Assembly (NCBI GenBank): GCA_047777345.1
Contig: JBKEEJ010000004.1
Span: forward strand, 62,001 to 126,000
From: Anaerocolumna sp047777345
GTDB lineage: Bacteria; Bacillota; Clostridia; Lachnospirales; Lachnospiraceae
Direction: 5' to 3'
Length of the DNA: 64,000 nucleotides
Below, piece after piece: positions 37,546 to 45,272 of this stretch; the stretch's first letter is position 1; each line of letters opens with the position of its first letter. The translations under genes were made by a program, and so were the position numbers. The notes below the pieces were generated by a model. It ran no database searches and had not been told where the DNA came from. It saw only the letters and a list, made by a program, of their open reading frames with translations.

Positions 37546-37749
37546 AAAAGTGACTGGGGCTCAATGATAAAGCCGGGATTATAACTTACCTTAATACACC
37601 GTTTTGAAGAACATGTTGCTGAATTTGTATGGAGAAAGCGGACATTTCATATCCGATTGATACTTTCAAATTCGGCAATGTGTCCTTCAACCGGTGTGTG
37701 TGGTAAGTTATAATCCTAAGAGCTTCATTGAGCCCCAGTCACTTTTTTT
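37546..37749 (+). ncRNA. Very long hairpin (~200 nt) of unknown function
   Basis: Three nested stems: 22 bp perfect (37546-37567 with 37725-37746), 15 bp perfect (37576-37590 with 37702-37716), and about 30 bp with few mismatches (37596-37627 with 37667-37697), around a 39-base loop. Several mismatches in the inner stem are G-U pairs in RNA. A T7 run closes the right side. It may end hsp20 transcription, be a structured RNA, or be a MITE-like inverted-repeat element. No coding frame fits it. Confidence 0.6.
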
Positions 37750-37932
37750 GCTTGTGTGCTTAAATGAAATAAATTTGGCCGGAGCACAAGCAAATGGGAA
37801 AAAGGAACCATTCATGAATTTGTTAAATAAAATGGAATTATGATGAAATATGTTGCACCTTTTTTATGCAAAAACCATATTATTATTGTGTAAGGATTCT
37901 TGATCCTAATCCAAACAGAAAGGAGTTTTTGC

Positions 37933-39108
37933 ATGAATGCTGATTCTAATTCGTCAATGTCCAAATCCTCAATAGATGGCTCAAATTCAGATATAAAGTT
38001 AACAGCTTCAAGCATGGGAAATTCCTGGAATCATGGCAGGTTTCCGGAATCGGGCAGACCCTATCCGCCGGATCATAGGCATTACCCGCAAGAAATGCAA
38101 GGGCCTCCGAATACTTCCGGATCACCAAATACTTCAGGCTCTTTAAGGCCACCCGGCTCTCCTGGTCCTGCCGGCCCGCCAGGGCCACCCGGACCTCCAG
38201 GCCCTCCGGGACCGCCAGGACCACCCGGACCTCCAGGCCCGCCAGGACCAAGAGGCCCAATGGGACCAATGGGGCCAAGAGGACCCGCAGGTCCTGCCGG
38301 CCCGCCAGGCCCTCAGGGACCAGCAGGAGCAACCGGAGCAACCGGAGCCACCGGCCCTGCAGGTGCTCCAGGACCAATAGGCCCTACCGGCCCTCAGGGT
38401 GAACAAGGACCCATCGGATTAACCGGGGCCACCGGTCCTACCGGCCCAATGGGACCTCCGGGACCAAGAGGAGAAGCGGGCCCCCCGGGTCCTCCAGGTG
38501 TTCCAGGTCCCGCTGGTGCACAAGGCCCTCCGGGAGCAACCGGACCACAAGGCCCTAAAGGGGAACCAGGCCCTGCTGGCCCTCCGGGAGCAACCGGTCC
38601 TGCCGGTCCTCCTGGCAAAATGGGCCCGACCGGTCCTACCGGCCCAATGGGACCTCCAGGACCAAGAGGAGAAGCAGGCCCGCCAGGTCCTGCCGGAGGA
38701 TTATCCGCAGCACTTTATCGTTATTGCACAGACCACCAGTTAACCATACTTGGTGGTGAAGATTTTATATTTAACAGCGGTAATGTGCCTGCAGAACCAA
38801 GGGGATTTACTTTGCCCAATACGAGAGAAACCATAATCAATGAACCTGGTTTATATCTGGTATCCTTTACTGCTGATGTAATCGGTGCCTTAACATCAAT
38901 ATCCATTAATTTGGACGGTACCCCGGTACCAGGCGGTACGGCAGGCGCTTTTGCTGCTACCAATATAATTGAGATTACAGCACTGGTTGAGGTTAAAAAG
39001 GCTCCGGCAGTTCTTACTATAACCAATGATTCCTTCGCAACTATTGGATTCCCGATACTGGCACATGGCAGCGTGGTTGCATCCCTATATATTTTAAAAG
39101 TAGCCTAA
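37933..39108 (+). CDS. Collagen-like protein with BclA-type C-terminal domain
   Basis: Surface or spore-filament protein of 391 residues. The N-terminal ~75 residues are hydrophilic and Pro/Ser-rich. Then come about 60 uninterrupted Gly-X-Y triplets, including eight GPP in a row, expected to form a collagen triple helix. The C-terminal ~135 residues form a beta-rich domain like the trimerising head of exosporium protein BclA (ILGGEDFIFNSG, EPGLYLVSF, VVASLYILK). The start follows AAAGGAG. A CATATTATTA 17 bases after an AC (37857-37885) loosely fits a sporulation sigma promoter. Local G+C is far above the neighbours because of Gly/Pro codons. Confidence 0.88.
   Translation: MNADSNSSMSKSSIDGSNSDIKLTASSMGNSWNHGRFPESGRPYPPDHRHYPQEMQGPPNTSGSPNTSGSLRPPGSPGPAGPPGPPGPPGPPGPPGPPGPPGPPGPRGPMGPMGPRGPAGPAGPPGPQGPAGATGATGATGPAGAPGPIGPTGPQGEQGPIGLTGATGPTGPMGPPGPRGEAGPPGPPGVPGPAGAQGPPGATGPQGPKGEPGPAGPPGATGPAGPPGKMGPTGPTGPMGPPGPRGEAGPPGPAGGLSAALYRYCTDHQLTILGGEDFIFNSGNVPAEPRGFTLPNTRETIINEPGLYLVSFTADVIGALTSISINLDGTPVPGGTAGAFAATNIIEITALVEVKKAPAVLTITNDSFATIGFPILAHGSVVASLYILKVA
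38438..38684 (+). repeat. Internal DNA duplication in the collagen region
   Basis: A block coding GPTGPMGPPGPRGEAGPPGP occurs twice (about 38438-38500 and 38630-38690) with near-identical codons, indicating recent repeat expansion by recombination or slippage. Confidence 0.6.
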
Positions 39109-39173
39109 ATAAAAGTAACCTAAATATATTGAATTCCTCCTTAATTTTATAAAGACAAATTAAATAAAATGAA

Positions 39174-39223
39174 AAACAAAAGGATGGATATATTAACCTG
39201 TATAGTATATTCATCCTTTTGTT
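39174..39223 (+). terminator. Terminator after the collagen-like gene
   Basis: AACAAAAGGATG-ATATA pairs with TATAT-CATCCTTTTGTT, with Ts following. Confidence 0.8.
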
Positions 39224-39593
39224 TATTAATTAGGAAATTTCCGCAATTCTTTGTTTAAGAACATAAGGACTGGCATGTCAGACCTTCGTGCGGCCGCGAT
39301 CGGTATAGCCGCCATATAACATTACGCGGGAGTGCCCATCAAAAATCTTCCGGGCAGGATGCGCTGAAAGCTTTAAAGGAAAATTTATTTTATGAAATAA
39401 CAAATATAACTTCAAATAAGATATAATTGACAAAGAATTCCAAATAAGATATTCTTATCTATATATTAATATATTAGTTATTTTCAACCCGCATAGTAAC
39501 GGAAAAAACAAACAACCGGTCAAGCGGTATCCTAATCGGAATGATTAATTTATTTTTCATGCAGCCAATAAAACAAAATATAAGGAGAAGTCT
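39224..39593. other. Intergenic region upstream of the fructuronate reductase-like gene
   Basis: A GC-rich block (about 39265-39365) stands out from its AT-rich surroundings but gives no recognisable product; it may be a decayed gene fragment. Next to it is the promoter described separately, with a direct repeat CAAATAAGATAT at 39413-39424 and 39441-39452. Confidence 0.4.
39427..39455 (+). promoter_or_regulatory. Promoter with flanking direct repeats
   Basis: TTGACA (39427-39432) and TATTCT (39450-39455) are 17 bases apart. CAAATAAGATAT occurs just upstream of the -35 and again overlapping the -10, 28 bases apart, which suggests a regulator binding site. Confidence 0.6.
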
Positions 39594-41216
39594 ATGAAAC
39601 TGAATCAGGTTCATTTAAAAAATACCGCTTTTTGGGAAAAGGGCGGATTCAGATTACTCCAGTTTGACCGCAAGGCAATGATAAAACAAACTTTAACCAA
39701 TCCGGAATGGATTCATTTTGGAGCAGGGAATATATTCCGGGCTTTTCCGGCAGCAATATGTCAGGATTTACTGGAGAAGGGCATTTTAAAAACCGGAATA
39801 ATTGTAGCGGAAGGTTATGATTATGAGATAATTGACAAAGTTTTTAAAAATCATGACAATTTAACCGTACTGGTTACCTTAAAAACAGATGGAACCATGG
39901 ATAAAAAGATAATCGGCAGTATTGCGGAAGCCCTTTGCATGGATACGGACAGGGCTTACGACTGGAACCGGCTTATCAGTATATTTAAAAATCCCGGATT
40001 AAAGATGGCCTCTTTTACCATAACAGAAAAAGGATATAGCCTGACCGACAGCAGGCATAAGTTTTTAAAAAGTGTTTCAGAGGATTTTAACAGGGATCCG
40101 TTTAAGGCTTTCAGCTATATGGGAAAACTGACAGCATTATGTTATGCAAGATTCCAGGCCGGCAAATATCCTCTGACTTTGGTCAGCATGGATAATTGTT
40201 CCCATAATGGCACCAGGCTTTATGAGGCGGTAACTGTTTTTGCACAGAAATGGGCTTTAAACGGTATGGTTGAGCCAGAGTTTTATGACTATGTGACCAA
40301 GAATATTACTTATCCTTTGACTATGATTGATAAAATTACGCCAAGGCCTGCGGAATCGGTAATGAAGATGCTAAAGGAAAACGGATTAGAAGATACAATG
40401 ACAATTGTTACCGCTAAGAATACCTATACGGCACCTTTTGTAAATGCGGAGGAATCCCAGTATTTGGTTATAGAAGACAGGTTCTGTAACGGCCGTTTGC
40501 CGCTGGAAGAGGCAGGTTTAATTTTTGCCGACAGGGAAACGGTAGACAAGGTTGAAAAAATGAAAGTATGTACCTGTTTAAATCCTTTACATACAGCCCT
40601 GGCTATATTTGGCTGCCTGTTATCTTATCATAAAATTTCCGATGAAATGAAGGACCCGGATTTACGAAAATTAGTGGAAAAACTAGGGTATGAGGAAGGA
40701 CTTCCCGTTGTAGTAAATCCCGGAATCATTAACCCACAAGAATTTTTGGATGAGGTGTTAAATAAAAGGCTTCCCAATCCTTCCCTTGGGGATACGCCTC
40801 AGCGAATTGCCAGCGACACTTCCCAGAAACTTAGTATTCGGTTTGGCGTAACAATAAAAGCCTACCAGGAAAAAGGCAGGGCAGGCAATCTTAAAATTAT
40901 TCCCTTAGTATTGGCAGGGTGGTGCCGTTATCTGATGGCTATCGATGACAAGGGTGTGGCTTTTGAATTAAGCCCGGATCCTATGCTGCCGGTTTTACAG
41001 CCTGTTTTTCAGAATATCAATCTGGAAAATAACAGGGTTGACAGAGCTAGAATCCATGAAAAACTGAAGGATATTTTAAGCAATGAGAAAATATTTGGAC
41101 TTGATTTATATACTGCTGGTCTTGGAAATAAGGTTGAAGCTATATTTACAGAATTAATCGGAGGAAAAGGGGCAGTAAGAAGAACACTAAAAAAATATCT
41201 TGACGAAAAGTCATAA
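39594..41216 (+). CDS. Mannitol dehydrogenase-family oxidoreductase, probable fructuronate reductase
   Basis: NAD-dependent polyol/uronate dehydrogenase of 540 residues. The N-terminal Rossmann region (WIHFGAGNIFRAFPAAI) and the C-terminal family domain with MDNCSHNGTRLYEAV, TYPLTMIDKITPRP and CTCLNPLHTALAIFGCLL are clear. It is longer than fungal mannitol dehydrogenases and resembles clostridial D-mannonate oxidoreductases (UxuB type), linking fructuronate and mannonate in glucuronate breakdown. Substrate choice is inferred; no uxaC or uxuA is adjacent. The start follows AAGGAG. Confidence 0.83.
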   Translation: MKLNQVHLKNTAFWEKGGFRLLQFDRKAMIKQTLTNPEWIHFGAGNIFRAFPAAICQDLLEKGILKTGIIVAEGYDYEIIDKVFKNHDNLTVLVTLKTDGTMDKKIIGSIAEALCMDTDRAYDWNRLISIFKNPGLKMASFTITEKGYSLTDSRHKFLKSVSEDFNRDPFKAFSYMGKLTALCYARFQAGKYPLTLVSMDNCSHNGTRLYEAVTVFAQKWALNGMVEPEFYDYVTKNITYPLTMIDKITPRPAESVMKMLKENGLEDTMTIVTAKNTYTAPFVNAEESQYLVIEDRFCNGRLPLEEAGLIFADRETVDKVEKMKVCTCLNPLHTALAIFGCLLSYHKISDEMKDPDLRKLVEKLGYEEGLPVVVNPGIINPQEFLDEVLNKRLPNPSLGDTPQRIASDTSQKLSIRFGVTIKAYQEKGRAGNLKIIPLVLAGWCRYLMAIDDKGVAFELSPDPMLPVLQPVFQNINLENNRVDRARIHEKLKDILSNEKIFGLDLYTAGLGNKVEAIFTELIGGKGAVRRTLKKYLDEKS

Positions 41217-41288
41217 GTATAATAACATTTATGTTTTAGAAATATAATATTGTTTACAGATTATTTGTTTACAAAAGGAGAAATGCCT

Positions 41289-41807
41289 ATGCAAGCCAAT
41301 ACACATAAATTAATCTATTTGGCGGGAGGATGCTTTTGGGGAACGGAAAAGTATTTTTCCCAGATTAAGGGCGTAGTAAAAACCGAAGTAGGTTATGCCA
41401 ACGGAAATACAAAAAATCCTACTTATGAGGAGGTATGTCATAACAACACCGGACATGCGGAAACAGTAAAAGTAGAGTATGATCCCAATATTATAAGCTT
41501 ATCTTTTATTCTGGATCTTTACTATGATGTAATCGATCCTACTTCCGTTAACAAACAGGGAGGAGACGAGGGTACCCAATATCGCACCGGCATTTATTAT
41601 GTTGATGATTCGGATGCCCCAATTATTAAAGATTCCATTGCCAAACTTCAGACTAAATATGAAAAGCCGATTGCCATTGAGGTACTGCCTTTAAAAAATT
41701 ATTATCCTGCGGAAGAATATCATCAAAAATATCTGGATAAAAATCCAAACGGTTATTGCCATATTGGACCGGATAAATTTGAAAAAGCGAGAAATGCAGT
41801 TAAGTGA
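41289..41807 (+). CDS. msrA: Peptide-methionine (S)-S-oxide reductase MsrA
   Basis: Repair enzyme of 172 residues that reduces methionine-S-sulfoxide. The catalytic cysteine is in YLAGGCFWGTEKYF, followed by GVVKTEVGYANG, HAETVKVEYDP and GDEGTQYRTGIYY. The start at 41289 is 8 bases after GGAG; the upstream in-frame ATG at 41283 is only two bases from it. No fused MsrB domain is present. Confidence 0.95.
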   Translation: MQANTHKLIYLAGGCFWGTEKYFSQIKGVVKTEVGYANGNTKNPTYEEVCHNNTGHAETVKVEYDPNIISLSFILDLYYDVIDPTSVNKQGGDEGTQYRTGIYYVDDSDAPIIKDSIAKLQTKYEKPIAIEVLPLKNYYPAEEYHQKYLDKNPNGYCHIGPDKFEKARNAVK

Positions 41808-42167
41808 TTGATAAGACTTTTAAGACAAATCCAGATAAGCCCAGTGCTTATGTGTTTATATTGAATAATAAGTAAAATAATAAAACAGAATAAATAAAAT
41901 TAGCGAAAGTATCCCGGGGACAAATCCTAAGGGATATTTTTTTATGTTCGATAAACCAACCTCAGGTGTTTATAACTAAATTTTAATTTTAAACATAATT
42001 TAATAGTAAATGGAGAAATTAGTAACAGATAAGAATTACGATTTAATAATTGTTCTGAATTACCACATGACATTTTACAGGTCGTTACCTATGGCAGTAT
42101 TACTAAATGAGAATAATTTTAAAAGCCCGAAAAAGACCGGATATTAGAAAGCTTGGAGGAATGAATT
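41808..42167. other. Intergenic region msrA to DUF3793 gene
   Basis: Apart from the terminator at 41910-41944 these 360 bases hold no supported gene. A GAGAATAATTTT near 42112 loosely resembles half of a Fur box but is not palindromic. Confidence 0.4.
41910..41944 (+). terminator. Terminator after msrA
   Basis: TATCCC pairs with GGGATA around a 15-base loop, followed by T7. Confidence 0.6.
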
Positions 42168-42788
42168 ATGAGTGATGATATTTTTAATATAAGAGGGGAT
42201 AAAGTTACGTCATATGTCGTTTTTACTTTTGCCAACAGTTGTATGCCCACCTTATTGAAATCAAAGCCCTCCAGTCTGATAAGCTTTCACAAAAAATATA
42301 TGGATGATGATATAAACCTTTTTTTTAGGATTTTACAGAAAGAGTGCAGGCAGTTTGACTGTTCCTATGAAGTTCTGTATGAAAATGATTATACCATATA
42401 TGTTTTTATATATCAGGAAGATTTGCTGAAAGAAGTTTTAAATAAACACAGTGACAATCCGATTTTATCTGACAAGGGGTACCGGAAAGGACAGGAGAGT
42501 TTTCAGTATAATCTGTGCCATTTTAAAAGAAGGTACCGGAATTTTCAGGAAAGGAAAGAAGCAGGATTTCCCCATGAGGTCGGCATTTTTTTAGGCTATC
42601 CTATTTTTGATGTAGAGGAATATATAAGGAATAAAGGTGAAAACTATATGCTTTGCGGCTATTGGAAAGTATATCATGATGTGGAAAATGCCGCCAGGAC
42701 CTTTCAGTACTTTAAAAAATTAAGAGAAGAAGCCATGGATTTATTTTTCTCCGGCAGGGAACTAAGTGAAATTGTACTTTCAGCTTAA
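42168..42788 (+). CDS. DUF3793-family protein
   Basis: Conserved clostridial protein of unknown function, 206 residues. It is recognised by FPHEVGIFLGYPIFDVEEYI and NKGENYMLCGYWKVYHD near the C terminus, the typical core of DUF3793, and by CMPTLLKSKPSSLISF near the start. It is soluble with no signal peptide. A GGAGG site precedes the start. Members of this family often lie near iron or flavodoxin genes; none is seen here. Confidence 0.8.
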   Translation: MSDDIFNIRGDKVTSYVVFTFANSCMPTLLKSKPSSLISFHKKYMDDDINLFFRILQKECRQFDCSYEVLYENDYTIYVFIYQEDLLKEVLNKHSDNPILSDKGYRKGQESFQYNLCHFKRRYRNFQERKEAGFPHEVGIFLGYPIFDVEEYIRNKGENYMLCGYWKVYHDVENAARTFQYFKKLREEAMDLFFSGRELSEIVLSA

Positions 42789-42821
42789 GATTTCAGCTCT
42801 TATCTGTGGTATTATAAATGA

Positions 42822-42850
42822 TTGACATACCGGGTTTAAAATGCTATGAT
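42822..42850 (+). promoter_or_regulatory. Promoter of tcdA
   Basis: TTGACA (42822-42827) and TATGAT (42845-42850) are 17 bases apart, 66 bases before the start codon. Confidence 0.75.
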
Positions 42851-42915
42851 ATTTCAGGCCTAAAAGTATGAATAAATTCTATTACTGGATTTTTAAATAG
42901 AACAGGAGTACTGGT

Positions 42916-43674
42916 ATGTTAAATCAATTTTCAAGAACAGAGCTATTATTTGGCAAAGAAGCCATGGATAAATTAAGCAAAAGCAGGGTGGCTATTTTTG
43001 GAATCGGCGGTGTTGGCGGTTTTACGGTGGAAGCACTGGCAAGAAGCGGAATAGGTACCTTTGATCTTTTTGATGACGATAAAGTATGCTTAACCAATAT
43101 TAACAGACAGATTATTGCAACCAGAAAAACCGTGGGTAAATATAAAGTTGACGTAATGAAAGAACGAATTCTGGATATTAATCCTCAGGCAATTGTGAAC
43201 ACCCACCAGACTTTTTATACTCCTGAAGTAGCAGATCAGTTTGATTTCAGTGAATATACCTATATTGTTGATGCGGTTGATACGGTTACGGCTAAAATTG
43301 AACTGGTGGTAAGAGCCAATCAATGTAATGTGCCCATCATCAGTTGTATGGGGGCAGGCAATAAGTTGGATCCGACGAAATTTGAAGTAACGGATATATA
43401 CAAAACTTCTGTTTGTCCTTTGGCTAAAGTAATGCGAAGAGAATTAAGGGCAAGAGGTATTAAAAAATTAAAAGTGGTTTATTCCAAAGAACCGGCAAGA
43501 AAACCTCTGGAAGATATGTCCATCAGCTGCCGCAGTCACTGTATCTGCCCTCCCGGAGCTCAAAGAAAGTGTACTGAGAAACGACAGATACCCGGAAGCA
43601 ATGCTTTTGTGCCTTCCGTAGCCGGACTAATCATTGCCGGGGAAGTAATAAAAGATATTACCGGAATTTACTAA
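42916..43674 (+). CDS. tcdA: tRNA threonylcarbamoyladenosine dehydratase (TcdA/CsdL, ThiF-like)
   Basis: E1-like ATP-dependent enzyme of 252 residues that cyclises t6A at position 37 of ANN-decoding tRNAs. The nucleotide-binding GIGGVGGFTVEALARSGIG, DDDKVCLTNINRQI and the later DAVDTVTAKIELV fit the TcdA branch of the ThiF family. The C-terminal NAFVPSVAGLIIAGEVIKDI is typical of TcdA. It has its own promoter and terminator. Thiamine or molybdopterin E1 proteins are less likely given the lack of such neighbours. Confidence 0.9.
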   Translation: MLNQFSRTELLFGKEAMDKLSKSRVAIFGIGGVGGFTVEALARSGIGTFDLFDDDKVCLTNINRQIIATRKTVGKYKVDVMKERILDINPQAIVNTHQTFYTPEVADQFDFSEYTYIVDAVDTVTAKIELVVRANQCNVPIISCMGAGNKLDPTKFEVTDIYKTSVCPLAKVMRRELRARGIKKLKVVYSKEPARKPLEDMSISCRSHCICPPGAQRKCTEKRQIPGSNAFVPSVAGLIIAGEVIKDITGIY

Positions 43675-43696
43675 GACGATTAAAAATTATTATTTC

Positions 43697-43725
43697 AGGG
43701 TCTGGGTTACCAGACCCTTTATTTT
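43697..43725 (+). terminator. Terminator after tcdA
   Basis: AGGGTCTGG pairs with CCAGACCCT around GTTA, followed by a T-rich run. Confidence 0.88.
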
Positions 43726-43736
43726 ATAGAAAATTG

Positions 43737-43825
43737 CGCCCTATGAATCAAAAACCCTCCGGGGGATATATACTGGCGGGATAGGTAGATTTCTGCCTGT
43801 GGCAGAACACGTACGGTGCGAGAGT
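43737..43825. repeat. Dispersed intergenic repeat, copy 2
   Basis: Aligns with 2189-2270, including the identical 21 bases at 43787-43807 with the TTCTGCC-TGT-GGCAGAA hairpin. The downstream tail CACGTACGGTGCG is loosely symmetrical. The remainder of 43826-44117 is AT-rich without a supported gene. Confidence 0.55.
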
Positions 43826-44117
43826 TTTATATAGACATTATTTTAACAGTTCAAAGTATTTATCTTTACTTTAAAACAATATTAATACTCTGAAAATACT
43901 CCAAAAAGTTTCACTTGCCCATCTTAAGTGCGTGATATATGATTATAATAAATATTTACAGTGAAATATATGTTAATAAGATACGATAAATTTTAGCCTT
44001 ATTTTTACAATTAATGTTTTTAACAGGAGTTAATTGTTATATTGTAAATCAGAAATAAAGCAGAAATGAAGCTAACATGGTAACTTATATGGTTATCACT
44101 TTTGACAGGAGGAGTAT

Positions 44118-45272
44118 ATGAAGTTTTTACATATCTCGGATCTTCATATCGGGAAAAAATTTAGAGAAGCCGATTTTACCGAAGATCAGATTCCTATATT
44201 AAATGAAATTATTGGCATTGCGGATGATATAAAACCGGACGGTATCTTCATTGCTGGGGATATTTACGACAGAAGCGTGCCGGCAACAAATGCGGTTAAT
44301 CTTTTCGATGATTTTCTTACGAAACTGGAAATGCGGGGAATAAAAACCTTTATAATAAGCGGCAATCATGATTCGCCGGAACGGCTTAATTTCGGGAAAA
44401 ATATTATGGGTAAAAACGGCATTTACATAGCAGGAACATTTAAAGGAGCCATGGAGAAAATAACCTTAGAGGATGAGTTTGGCAGCATATATATTTATCT
44501 GCTTCCCTTTATTAAGCCATCCATGGTAGCCAACTATATGAAAGATGCGGACACCTCCACTTATGAAAAAGCGGTAAAAGCTGTGATTGACGCTGCACAA
44601 ATTGACGTAAGCAAACGAAACATATTGGTAGCCCATCAGTTTGTAACCAATCAGGGCATAGAACCTGAAAAATCGGAATCCGAATTATTATCCATAGGCG
44701 GCCTTGACAATATTGACGTATCGGTGTTTGATCCCTTTGATTATGTGGCCCTGGGCCACATTCACGGACCTCAAAAAATAGGAAGGGATACGGTTCGTTA
44801 CTGCGGGACACCGTTAAAATATTCTTTTTCCGAATGTCATCACCAAAAATCTGTTACTTGTATCGAAATGGGCAAGAAAGGAGATATCAAACTTTCTACC
44901 ATTCCCCTTCATCCGATAAGGAATTTAAGAATTATAAAAGATAAACTGGAGAATTTGCTGAATGATGAAAAATATACAGGCGGAAACTGTGAAGATTATA
45001 TACATGCCATAATAACGGACGAGGAAGACGTATATGATCCCATAGGAAAATTAAGAACCGTTTATCCTAATATACTGGTGTTGGAAAGAGAAAATACCAA
45101 AACAAAAGTTAATGAAAATTCCAAAACTTCCGCTTCCGGTGATGTGGCACACAGAAGTCCAATGGATTTATTTGAAGAATTCTATAAAAATCAGAATAAC
45201 GTGGAACTAAATGAGAGACAGAGAAAAATTATGACAGATTTAATAATGGAACTGGGAGGTGAAGAGGAATGA
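44118..45272 (+). CDS. sbcD: Exonuclease SbcCD subunit D
   Basis: Mn-dependent nuclease (Mre11 homologue) of 384 residues that with SbcC cuts hairpins and processes DNA ends. Phosphodiesterase motifs are visible: FLHISDLHIGKKF, IFIAGDIYDRSVP, ISGNHDSPERL, and VALGHIHGPQKIG. The C terminus overlaps the sbcC start by four bases (ATGA), showing coupling. The start follows AGGAGG. Confidence 0.96.
   Translation: MKFLHISDLHIGKKFREADFTEDQIPILNEIIGIADDIKPDGIFIAGDIYDRSVPATNAVNLFDDFLTKLEMRGIKTFIISGNHDSPERLNFGKNIMGKNGIYIAGTFKGAMEKITLEDEFGSIYIYLLPFIKPSMVANYMKDADTSTYEKAVKAVIDAAQIDVSKRNILVAHQFVTNQGIEPEKSESELLSIGGLDNIDVSVFDPFDYVALGHIHGPQKIGRDTVRYCGTPLKYSFSECHHQKSVTCIEMGKKGDIKLSTIPLHPIRNLRIIKDKLENLLNDEKYTGGNCEDYIHAIITDEEDVYDPIGKLRTVYPNILVLERENTKTKVNENSKTSASGDVAHRSPMDLFEEFYKNQNNVELNERQRKIMTDLIMELGGEEE

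Noticed and set aside
38143..38618. Gly/Trp/Pro-rich minus-strand frames opposite the collagen-like gene
   Set aside because: They are mirror images of the Gly-X-Y repeat codons, with no ribosome binding sites of their own.
39265..39365. GC-rich block before the fructuronate reductase-like gene as a coding remnant
   Set aside because: Short translated pieces did not resemble any family I know; kept only as part of the intergenic description.
42105..42125. Fur-box-like GAGAATAATTTT upstream of the DUF3793 gene
   Set aside because: Only one half matches and there is no palindrome; AT-rich DNA gives such matches easily.
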